Shown here: positions 1 to 5,608 of the stretch, in pieces | How the letters are laid out: each line of letters begins with the position of its first letter | Position numbering within the stretch: position 1 is the first letter of the stretch | From: an uncultured Eubacteriales bacterium | GTDB taxonomy: Bacteria; Bacillota_A; Clostridia; Christensenellales; Aristaeellaceae | Direction of reading: 5' to 3' | Length of the DNA stretch: 6,381 nt | Assembly: GCA_902795555.1 (NCBI GenBank) | Contig: CADBLV010000062.1 | Coordinates: 1-6,381, forward strand | The notes under the pieces: generated by a model | Database searches by the model: none | The model's input: only the letters and a program-made list of their open reading frames with translations | What the model was told of the DNA's origin: nothing | Program-made: the position numbers and the translations under genes

Positions 1-1461
1 CGCAGCCTTTTTCTGACGGTTCTCTCTGAAACCTATCTCGGCATTAACGGCCTGTTTACCAGCGTCCTGCAGATGCTGAGCCTGGCGGAGTTGGGAATTT
101 CCACCGCGATCGTTTATCGGTTCTATGAGCCGATCAATCGGGATGATGTTCACTATGTCGGCATGCTGATGAATTTTTTCCGTCGGGTCTATCTGATGAT
201 CGCCGGGGCCATTCTGGCCATGGGTCTGGCCATTATGCCCTTTATCCATCTGCTGATCCGCAATGCCGCCGAAGTACCCGCAGATGTCAATTTATATGTG
301 GTGTATCTTCTCTTTTTGATGAACACATTGTCCAGCTATCTGTTCACCTATAAGCTGACCCTGCTGACAGCGGATCAGCGAAACTACTGGTTTTCCCTGG
401 CGGATCTGACAGCCACCCTGGTGCGCTATGCTTCCCAGATTGCGGTGTTGCTGCTCACCCGAAACTTCACCTGGACGCTGGTAGTGGGAATCGTCTCCGC
501 CCTGCTGGTGAATTATGGCTTTTCCCTCTGGGTAACCAGTCAGTATCGCTCCGTCTTCTGTGTCAGGGAAATGCTTCCCCGGGAGGAGCGCAGTCGTATC
601 TATCAGGATACCCGCGCCGTGATGTATCATAAGGTCGGCACCACAGTACTCCTCTCCACAGACAACGCCGTACTGACCCGGATGGTTTCACTGGCTGCTA
701 CGGGAATTTATTCCAATTACAGTATGATCCTGGTATACGCCCAGGGGCTGATCAGCCAGCTTTTAGGTAATTTCACCCCCAGCGTAGGCAACGCCCGACA
801 GAACATGACCGCGGATGCGTATCATGCCCTGTTTCGTAAAATCACCTTCATGGGCCTGTGGGTAGCCTCGGTAGTAACCGTCTGCTGTTATACTGCCCTG
901 GATGATCTGATCACCGTCTGGCTGGGGTCCCGGTTTGTCTTCGACGGCTTTGTCACCCCGGTGCTTTGCCTTCAGCTGTATCTCTCCGTTTCCCGATCCA
1001 CCAACGGCGCTTTTATCAACGCCGACGGCCTGTTTGTGAAGGATAAAATTCGTCCGTTGATCGAAGCAAGCCTGAATCTGGGCCTTTCTATCGTTCTGAC
1101 AAAGTGGCTGGGCATCGTCGGGGTTTTCCTGGGAACGATCCTTTCCACGGGGTTGACGGTGCTCTGGCGGGAGCCTCTGATCATCTATCGGTATTCCCTG
1201 GGTCGGAAAGTTCGGGAATACTGGCTGCTTTACGGTGCTTTCACGGCACCGACTCTGTTGCTTTGTCTTGCCGTTGGATGGATCAAAAGGCAGACCGGAT
1301 GGATCCCGTCGTGGTTCGGATTGTTCGCGGAAACCCTGTGTCTCCTTCTGGTCACCAATCTGCTTCTCATTCTGATGTTTCGACGAAAAGAAGAATTTCA
1401 GCATCTGAAGCAGCTGTTTGATCGCATTGTCGGAAAAATCTGCGGAAAAATCAGTCAATGA
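1..1461 (+). CDS. Wzx/MATE-like polysaccharide flippase, 5'-truncated by window edge
   Basis: This is an integral membrane lipid-linked oligosaccharide exporter of the MVF/MATE-like polysaccharide biosynthesis family, expected to flip undecaprenyl-linked glycan units across the cytoplasmic membrane. The frame is open from base 1, so the gene begins upstream; 486 residues are visible and roughly 20-30 N-terminal residues are probably missing. The ATG at 73 is internal: the codons before it (visible residues 1-24) already contain the family hallmark YLGINGLF at residues 12-19, followed by LSLAELG and AIVY, typical of clostridial homologues. Hydrophobic segments recur along the whole length, for example near residues 61-87, 96-122, 350-380 and 410-460, separated by short basic loops. 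The C-terminus is short and basic (RRKEEF...) and ends in a GKIC/GKIS tandem. A 119-base gap separates it from the next gene, so it may belong to an upstream transcript. Family assignment is firm; the exported substrate is unknown. Confidence 0.9.
   Translation, partial: RSLFLTVLSETYLGINGLFTSVLQMLSLAELGISTAIVYRFYEPINRDDVHYVGMLMNFFRRVYLMIAGAILAMGLAIMPFIHLLIRNAAEVPADVNLYVVYLLFLMNTLSSYLFTYKLTLLTADQRNYWFSLADLTATLVRYASQIAVLLLTRNFTWTLVVGIVSALLVNYGFSLWVTSQYRSVFCVREMLPREERSRIYQDTRAVMYHKVGTTVLLSTDNAVLTRMVSLAATGIYSNYSMILVYAQGLISQLLGNFTPSVGNARQNMTADAYHALFRKITFMGLWVASVVTVCCYTALDDLITVWLGSRFVFDGFVTPVLCLQLYLSVSRSTNGAFINADGLFVKDKIRPLIEASLNLGLSIVLTKWLGIVGVFLGTILSTGLTVLWREPLIIYRYSLGRKVREYWLLYGAFTAPTLLLCLAVGWIKRQTGWIPSWFGLFAETLCLLLVTNLLLILMFRRKEEFQHLKQLFDRIVGKICGKISQ
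1431..1454 (+). repeat. 12-bp tandem repeat at the 3' end of the flippase gene
   Basis: Two adjacent 12-base units, CGGAAAAATCTG (1431-1442) and CGGAAAAATCAG (1443-1454), differ at one base. They keep frame and encode GKIC then GKIS just before the stop. The 10-mer AAATCTGCGG spanning the unit junction (1436-1445) recurs at 1475-1484, just after the stop codon. This looks like a small slippage duplication in a non-conserved tail; no function is implied. Confidence 0.6.
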
Positions 1462-1469
1462 ACTTTTTC

Positions 1470-1498
1470 TGTTCAAATCTGCGGCTTTGTGATATGCT
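1470..1498 (+). promoter_or_regulatory. possible extended -10 promoter upstream of the GT2 gene
   Basis: In the 119-base gap after the flippase, TGATATGCT (1490-1498) fits an extended -10 element: TGn followed by TATGCT, 4 of 6 to TATAAT. A weak -35 candidate, TGTTCA (1470-1475), lies 17 bases upstream; TTCAAA (1472-1477) is an alternative with 15-base spacing. A second -10-like hexamer, TATGAT (1499-1504), adjoins it but has no matching -35. If used, transcription would start near 1505, at the base of the inverted repeat at 1506-1545. This would make the GT2-manC-gmd-reductase genes a unit of their own. The call rests on motif reading only. Confidence 0.3.
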
Positions 1499-1505
1499 TA
1501 TGATT

Positions 1506-1545
1506 GGTGTTTTGTGAAGCGTTCGATGACACTTCTCAAAACGCC
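1506..1545. promoter_or_regulatory. imperfect inverted repeat / stem-loop in the GT2 leader
   Basis: GGTGTTTTGTGAAG (1506-1519) pairs with CTTCTCAAAACGCC (1532-1545) around a 12-base loop. Of 14 positions, 12 are Watson-Crick, one is a T-G wobble (1508/1543) and one is a T-T mismatch (1515/1536). No T-run follows on either strand; downstream sequence is purine-rich (CCGAAAGAACCGAAACGG). It is therefore not a standard intrinsic terminator. It sits 35 bases before the GT2 start codon and just after the candidate promoter. It could be a 5'-UTR stabilising hairpin, an RNA-level regulatory element, or an operator-like dyad. The structure is plain in the sequence; the role is not. Confidence 0.55.
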
Positions 1546-1580
1546 CGAAAGAACCGAAACGGAAAGGTAAACGAGGTTTC

Positions 1581-2288
1581 ATGAGAAGTATTACGGTGGT
1601 TCTCCTGGCATATCAGGAAGCAGATAACCTGCGGATGCTGCTGCCGAGGATTCATGAAGCGATGGCAGAAACCGGCGCTGAGTATGAAATACTGGTGGTG
1701 GATACGAAAACGCCTCTGGACGATACCCCCCAGGTCTGTCAGGATCTCGGCGCCCGCTATGTCAATCAATCAGGGAAGGGCTTTGCCGACGCTTTCCGCA
1801 CAGCCATCGCCAACGCGGAGAAAGAGCTTTTCCTGATTATGGACAGCGACGGATCCCACAATCCCGCGTATATTCCCGCCATTTGCCGGAAATACGAGGA
1901 AGAGGGCTGCGATGTGGTCATCGGCTCCCGCTACGTCAAAGGGGGAAAGACCTTTGATAAAAAAAGCTCAGTTCTGATGTCGAAGATTCTCAACGGGGTT
2001 TTTCGCCTGGCACTGGGCATTCGCGCAAAGGATATTTCCACCGATTTCCGGCTGTACGAAACCGCGGCCCTGAAGGCGGTCACACTGAAAAATGAAAATT
2101 ATGACGTGCTTCAGGAAGTGCTCCTGAAGCTGCGGCTCAACAAGCGGGATCTGAAAATCGGCGAGGTGCCCATCACTTTTGAACAGCGGAAGTTTGGAGA
2201 ATCCAAGCGACGCCTGATTCCCTTCATCATGGATTATATCCGAAGCCTTTTCAGGCTGACCGCCATGAGAATCCGGAACAAAGCATAA
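1581..2288 (+). CDS. GT2 glycosyltransferase, polyprenyl-phosphate mannose synthase-like
   Basis: A 235-residue GT-A fold glycosyltransferase of family 2, in the branch containing dolichol-phosphate mannose synthase. It probably moves a hexose from a nucleotide sugar to a polyprenyl phosphate at the inner membrane face. Visible features: an N-terminal beta strand with LLAYQEADNL (residues 8-17), VVD at 39-41, the metal-binding DSD with GSHNP (88-94), VIGSRY (113-118), and DISTDFRLY (151-159). Next come NYDVLQEVLLKL (173-184) and the C-terminal PITF...FGESK signature (197-209). There is no C-terminal membrane domain or GtrA-like helix pair, so it is the compact catalytic-only form; a basic amphipathic tail (RSLFRLTAMRIRNK) may contact the membrane. 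The usual nucleotide-binding DDGSxDGT is replaced by DTKTPLDDT (41-49). A weak Shine-Dalgarno GAGG (1573-1576) supports the ATG. Neighbouring manC suggests GDP-mannose, or the GDP-deoxyhexose made downstream, as donor; this is inference. Confidence 0.85.
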   Translation: MRSITVVLLAYQEADNLRMLLPRIHEAMAETGAEYEILVVDTKTPLDDTPQVCQDLGARYVNQSGKGFADAFRTAIANAEKELFLIMDSDGSHNPAYIPAICRKYEEEGCDVVIGSRYVKGGKTFDKKSSVLMSKILNGVFRLALGIRAKDISTDFRLYETAALKAVTLKNENYDVLQEVLLKLRLNKRDLKIGEVPITFEQRKFGESKRRLIPFIMDYIRSLFRLTAMRIRNKA

Positions 2289-2300
2289 CACCCATTGCGC

Positions 2301-2310
2301 AGGAGGAGGA
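2301..2310 (+). promoter_or_regulatory. strong ribosome binding site that fixes the manC start
   Basis: AGGAGGAGGA lies 8 bases before the ATG at 2319. An in-frame TTG at 2295 would put this site inside the coding region and add an MRRRRKSL extension with no family counterpart, so 2319 is the better start. The gap to the preceding stop is only 30 bases, consistent with one transcript. Confidence 0.85.
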
Positions 2311-2318
2311 AATCGCTT

Positions 2319-3395
2319 ATGAAAGTTGCTGCCTTGATTATGGCCGGCGGACGGGGTGAGCGTTTCTGGCCGAAGAGCCGGAAAAGTATTCCGAAACAGT
2401 TCCTGAATCTGACGGATTCAAACCGAACCATGATTCAAAGCACCATGGATCGCATCCTGCCGGTGGTCGCGCCTGAGGACATTTTCATCGCCACCAACAA
2501 GGATTATCGGGATCTGGTGCGTACCCAGCTTCCGGAGATTCCGGAGGAAAACATTCTCTGTGAGCCCATGGCTCGAAACACCGCGCCTTGCATCGGCTGG
2601 GGTGCGGTAACCATGCGGAAAAGGTACGGAGACGCCGTCATGCTGGTGCTTCCTTCGGATCATATCATCCTCCAGCCCCAGCTGTATCGCTCCGTCCTCC
2701 GCAACGCAATCGCGGTTGCGGAGCAGACAGATGCTCTGGTCACCCTGGGGATCCCACCTTCCGCCCCGGATACCGGATATGGCTATATCCAGTATGACAC
2801 GGATTCCCAGTCTCCCCATCTCAGCGCCTTCCGGGTGAAGCGCTTTGTAGAAAAGCCCGATCTGGAAACCGCCCGGCGCTATCTGGCCAGCGGGGAATAC
2901 CTCTGGAACAGCGGGATGTTTATCTGGAAGGTTTCCGCAATTCTCCGGGAAATGAAGGAACATCTGCCGGAAAACGACGCCATCCTTTCTGAAATTGAGC
3001 AGGCAACCGGAACCCCTGAAGCCAGAGACGTCCTGGAATCCTGTTTCCCCCGTCTCCGTTCCATTTCCATCGATTACGGTATTATGGAACGAACGCCGAA
3101 TGTATATGTGCTTCCTGCCTCTTTCGGCTGGGATGATGTAGGCTCCTGGCTGGCGGTTGGGCGGATTAATCCCGCCAACGATCTGGGGAATGTGATCCGC
3201 GGCGATGTGGTTTCGGTCGATTCCACCCGCTGCATCGTTCAGGGTGGAGAGAAAACCATCGCCATGGTCGGTCTGCAGGATACCATCATTGTGGACACGA
3301 AGGACGCCCTGCTGGTATGCGCCAAGGACAGCGCCGCAGAGATAAAAAAGGTACTGGAGATTCTCCGGGCCGTGAACCGGACCGAATTGTTGTAA
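2319..3395 (+). CDS. manC: mannose-1-phosphate guanylyltransferase (GDP-mannose pyrophosphorylase)
   Basis: Catalyses mannose-1-phosphate + GTP to GDP-mannose + pyrophosphate in the cytoplasm, the entry step to the GDP-sugars of this locus. The 358 residues are one nucleotidyltransferase domain plus a short C-terminal part. The nucleotide-binding signature is MAGGRGERFWPKSR at 8-21, followed by PKQF (25-28). Further family motifs are EPMARNTAP (82-90), LPSDH (111-115), FVEKP (176-180, substrate-binding lysine region), LWNSGMF (195-201), SIDYGIMER (250-258) and WDDVGSW (271-277). The length matches the single-domain form; the fused cupin-type phosphomannose isomerase domain of the ~470-residue bifunctional ManC/AlgA type is absent. 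A separate isomerase and a phosphomannomutase must therefore be encoded elsewhere. The start is set by the Shine-Dalgarno site at 2301-2310. The stop TAA (3393-3395) shares its last A with the ATG of the following small ORF. Confidence 0.95.
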   Translation: MKVAALIMAGGRGERFWPKSRKSIPKQFLNLTDSNRTMIQSTMDRILPVVAPEDIFIATNKDYRDLVRTQLPEIPEENILCEPMARNTAPCIGWGAVTMRKRYGDAVMLVLPSDHIILQPQLYRSVLRNAIAVAEQTDALVTLGIPPSAPDTGYGYIQYDTDSQSPHLSAFRVKRFVEKPDLETARRYLASGEYLWNSGMFIWKVSAILREMKEHLPENDAILSEIEQATGTPEARDVLESCFPRLRSISIDYGIMERTPNVYVLPASFGWDDVGSWLAVGRINPANDLGNVIRGDVVSVDSTRCIVQGGEKTIAMVGLQDTIIVDTKDALLVCAKDSAAEIKKVLEILRAVNRTELL

Positions 3396-3571
3396 TGACG
3401 CTCTCTTTCCCAACCGCGGCTGATACGGCAACCTGGGAAGAATTGCAGCGCCAGCAGAAAACACAGAAAGACATGTTTTATTCTCAATCCGTAAAGCGGA
3501 AGCGAAAACGTCAGCTGAACAAAACGGCACACGTAAACCTGCAGTTCACAAAGGAGGAATGTTTGCAATGA
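3395..3571 (+). CDS. small unrecognised ORF (58 aa) overlapping manC and gmd
   Basis: I do not recognise this ORF. It fills the otherwise unexplained 172-base interval between manC and gmd. Its ATG (3395-3397) shares a base with the manC stop (TAATG), and its TGA (3569-3571) overlaps the gmd ATG (ATGA); both are classic translational-coupling junctions. The predicted peptide is hydrophilic and basic, with a Gln/Lys-rich centre ([12 protein letters not shown]), a basic patch KRKRKRQ around residues 34-40, and a single Cys near the end. It has no signal peptide or membrane segment. By my count about 57% of third positions are G/C (33 of 58), compatible with coding. Against it: no Shine-Dalgarno precedes its ATG, so it would depend on re-initiation after manC. 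Its last codons coincide with the gmd ribosome binding site (hence FTKEE). It could also be non-coding spacer, leader or gene remnant that stays open by chance. Confidence 0.35.
   Translation: MTLSFPTAADTATWEELQRQQKTQKDMFYSQSVKRKRKRQLNKTAHVNLQFTKEECLQ
3551..3558 (+). promoter_or_regulatory. ribosome binding site deciding the gmd start
   Basis: AAGGAGGA abuts an ATG at 3559 with no spacing, but lies 9 bases before the ATG at 3568. The second start gives MKKALITG, the usual Gmd N-terminus directly before the Rossmann glycine motif, so 3568 is chosen. Confidence 0.85.
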
Positions 3572-4614
3572 AAAAAGCACTGATCACCGGGATTACAGGA
3601 CAGGATGGATCCTATCTGGCGGAACTGCTTCTGGAAAAAGGATACGAAGTACACGGGATGATTCGCCGTTCCTCCGTGCCCACAACCCAGCGAATTGATC
3701 ATATTCTGAATCGACTGGTTATTCACGAAGGAGACATGACAGACAGTTCCGCCATCTCCCGAATCATCCTGAAGGTGCAGCCGGATGAAATATATAATCT
3801 GGCTGCGCAGAGTCATGTACAGGTTTCCTTCGAAGCCGCTGAATATACCGGGGATGTGGACGCCCTGGGCGTGCTGCGGATTCTGGAAGCGGTACACAAT
3901 GCGGGTCTGGATCACCTTTGCCGGGTTTATCAGGCCTCTACCTCCGAGCTATATGGGAAAGTCGAGGAGGTTCCGCAAAGCGAAACCACCCCCTTTCATC
4001 CCTATTCTCCCTACGCGGTAGCCAAGCAGTACGGCTTCTGGATGATCCGGCAGTATCGGGAAGCATATGGCATGTTCGCCTGCAACGGCATTCTTTTCAA
4101 TCACGAGTCCGAGCGCCGCGGCGAAACCTTCGTCACCCGAAAAATCACCCGGGCAGCCGGACGGATCGCCTGCGGTCTGCAGGATCATCTTGAACTGGGT
4201 AACTTGGATTCTCTGCGGGACTGGGGATATGCAAAGGATTATGTTGAATGCATGTGGCTGATTCTCCAGCAGGATGAGCCGGATGATCATGTCATTGCCA
4301 CAGGTGTTCAGCATACAGTTCGGGAATTTACCACCCTGGCATTCGCTCATGACGGCATCGAGCTGGAATGGCGGGGTGAAGGAATCGATGAAAAAGGATA
4401 TGATAAAAAGACCGGAAAAATGATGGTCTGCGTCAATGAAAAATGGTACCGTCCCACAGACGTGGTCAACCTCTGGGGCGATCCAACCAAAGCTCGAACA
4501 AAGCTCGGCTGGAATCCCCAGAAAACCAGCTATGAGGAACTCTGTGCCCTGATGGCTGAATACGACCTGAAGCTGGCGCGGCGGGAAAAAGCCGCCGCGG
4601 AGGGCATCCTATGA
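3568..4614 (+). CDS. gmd: GDP-mannose 4,6-dehydratase
   Basis: Converts GDP-D-mannose to GDP-4-dehydro-6-deoxy-D-mannose using a tightly bound NADP cofactor; it is the branch-point enzyme for GDP-D-rhamnose, GDP-L-fucose and related sugars. The 348 residues form an extended short-chain dehydrogenase. The Rossmann motif is TGITGQDG (7-14), with MIRRSS (31-36) contacting the cofactor. The catalytic set is STSELYG (124-130, with Thr125 and Glu127) and SPYAVAK (147-153, Tyr149 and Lys153). The dehydratase hallmark [16 protein letters not shown] is at 178-193, and [17 protein letters not shown] at 210-226. RPTDV and GDPTKA (295-309) mark the GDP-sugar C-terminal domain. All expected residues are intact and length is normal for the family. 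The start is set by the Shine-Dalgarno site at 3551-3558. The stop overlaps the next ATG by four bases (ATGA), linking it to the reductase. Confidence 0.97.
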   Translation: MKKALITGITGQDGSYLAELLLEKGYEVHGMIRRSSVPTTQRIDHILNRLVIHEGDMTDSSAISRIILKVQPDEIYNLAAQSHVQVSFEAAEYTGDVDALGVLRILEAVHNAGLDHLCRVYQASTSELYGKVEEVPQSETTPFHPYSPYAVAKQYGFWMIRQYREAYGMFACNGILFNHESERRGETFVTRKITRAAGRIACGLQDHLELGNLDSLRDWGYAKDYVECMWLILQQDEPDDHVIATGVQHTVREFTTLAFAHDGIELEWRGEGIDEKGYDKKTGKMMVCVNEKWYRPTDVVNLWGDPTKARTKLGWNPQKTSYEELCALMAEYDLKLARREKAAAEGIL

Positions 4615-5543
4615 AGGCACTGATCACCGGCAGCGAAGGCTTTGTCGGACAATATCTCCGGGAAGAACTGGAGCTGCACGGCATAGAGGTGATCCGTGCA
4701 GACATCGTAGATCGCCCGGAAGTGCGGCGGGTGGATTTGCTGGATGCCGACGCGGTTTCCGGTCTTCTGGCTGAAACCCTGCCGGACTGTATATTTCATC
4801 TGGCCGGTCAGGCGGATATCGGCAAATCCTGGAAACAACCTCAACTGACCGTAAAACTGAATGTTCTCGCCGCAGTGAATGTGCTGGAGGCTGTCAGGCT
4901 GTCCGACGCCAGAAATACGCGAATCGTGATGATCGGTTCGTCGGATCAGTATGGTCTGCTTGGTGCCGCCGGTGAGCGGGTCACGGAGGAAACCCCCATG
5001 CGCCCCATGAGCCCATACGCGGTTTCCAAGCGCGCTCAGGAGGAAATGGCAGCCCTCTATGCCCGTTCCTTCGGCCTTTCCGTTTGTATGACCAGATCCT
5101 TTAACCATGGCGGTGCAGGCCAGCGTACCGGCTTCATGATTCCGGACTTTGCTTCCGGCATTGTGAAACTGGAGCGTGGTTTACGGGCTGATCTGCCTGT
5201 AGGCAATCTTTCTGCCCGAAGGGACTTCACCCATGTCCGCGATATCGTCCGTGCTTATCGCCTGATTGCTGAAAAAGGCCTTCCCGGGGAGATTTATAAT
5301 GTAGGTTCCGGGGTAGCCACCAGCGCCCGGGAAGTACTGGATCGTCTGATTGCCATGGCAAAATGTCCCATTCCGGTTCGACAGGATCCGGCGCGAATGA
5401 GGCCCAGCGATACGCCGGTCATCTGCTGTGACCACACGAAGCTGACCCGGGATACCGGTTGGGAGCCTTCTATCCCGCTGGAGCAGATTCTGAAGGATAC
5501 GCTTGAATGGTTCCGCTCGCTTCCGGATGAAATGTTGATGTAG
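4611..5543 (+). CDS. rmd: GDP-4-dehydro-6-deoxy-D-mannose reductase-like SDR
   Basis: Most likely reduces the C4 keto group of the Gmd product with NAD(P)H to give GDP-D-rhamnose. The 310-residue extended short-chain dehydrogenase shows TGSEGFVG (6-13), [12 protein letters not shown] (63-74), a catalytic Ser in GSSDQYG (109-115), and YAVSK (136-140, Tyr136/Lys140). It continues with RSFNH (162-166), [20 protein letters not shown] (197-216), YNVGSG (229-234) and RMRPSDTP (262-269). The last three blocks match the Rmd/GDP-6-deoxy-mannose reductase type rather than GDP-L-fucose synthase (Fcl), which lacks this arrangement. The loop NHGGAGQ (165-171) departs from the commoner NHTGPGQ. GGAGGG (4599-4604) lies six bases before the ATG, and the four-base overlap with gmd implies coupled translation of consecutive enzymes. 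A different reductase or epimerase of the same superfamily acting on the Gmd product is the main alternative; SDR-family membership is certain, exact product less so. Confidence 0.8.
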   Translation: MKALITGSEGFVGQYLREELELHGIEVIRADIVDRPEVRRVDLLDADAVSGLLAETLPDCIFHLAGQADIGKSWKQPQLTVKLNVLAAVNVLEAVRLSDARNTRIVMIGSSDQYGLLGAAGERVTEETPMRPMSPYAVSKRAQEEMAALYARSFGLSVCMTRSFNHGGAGQRTGFMIPDFASGIVKLERGLRADLPVGNLSARRDFTHVRDIVRAYRLIAEKGLPGEIYNVGSGVATSAREVLDRLIAMAKCPIPVRQDPARMRPSDTPVICCDHTKLTRDTGWEPSIPLEQILKDTLEWFRSLPDEMLM

Positions 5544-5608
5544 CCATTAGCTCCGCTTGATGCATCCCTGTGTTTACTAAATAGAAGATTGAAAAAGCAG
5601 GTAGATTC
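5544..5608. other. 65-base intergenic gap without clear signals
   Basis: Between the reductase stop and the membrane-protein ATG there is no hairpin with T-run and no convincing promoter. TTGATG (5557-5562) resembles a -35, but nothing at proper spacing resembles -10 well. AGG at 5599-5601 is a modest ribosome binding site for the next gene. Read-through into that gene is the simplest reading. Confidence 0.5.

Noticed and set aside
763..1476. Minus-strand open frame (about 237 codons) opposite the flippase
   Set aside because: It is a complement shadow of a membrane-protein gene, giving a low-complexity Q/P/D/R-rich peptide without a plausible ribosome binding site.
3317..3394. Upstream in-frame ATG that would lengthen the small ORF to 84 codons
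   Set aside because: It lies well inside manC with no Shine-Dalgarno; the ATG at 3395 overlapping the manC stop is the more natural start.
3407..3479. Short inverted repeats in the manC-gmd interval (TTCCCA 3407-3412 / TGGGAA 3434-3439; AAAACA 3458-3463 / TGTTTT 3474-3479)
   Set aside because: Six-base stems with 10- to 21-base loops are within chance expectation; no T-run follows, so they are not terminators.
2418..3530. Long minus-strand open frame (about 370 codons) opposite manC
   Set aside because: It mirrors manC codon bias; the peptide is rich in G, H, Q, R and I with no recognisable domain, while the + strand carries every expected ManC motif.
3239..3580. Minus-strand hydrophobic ORF (about 113 codons) opposite the manC-gmd spacer
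   Set aside because: Its hydrophobic start is simply the complement of the A-rich spacer. It has no ribosome binding site and extends into manC antisense.
3578..4632. Shared nucleotide string GCACTGATCACCGG at the 5' ends of gmd and rmd, considered as a direct repeat
   Set aside because: It encodes the common ALITG start of the Rossmann fold in both SDR proteins; homology or convergence of coding sequence explains it.
4530..5108. Minus-strand open frame (about 192 codons) across the gmd-rmd junction
   Set aside because: It overlaps two well-supported genes and has no recognisable domain; it is explained by their third-position bias.
5557..5585. Promoter before the membrane-protein gene (TTGATG as -35)
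   Set aside because: The hexamer at 17-base spacing is AATAGA, only 3 of 6 to the -10 consensus, and alternatives have poor spacing.
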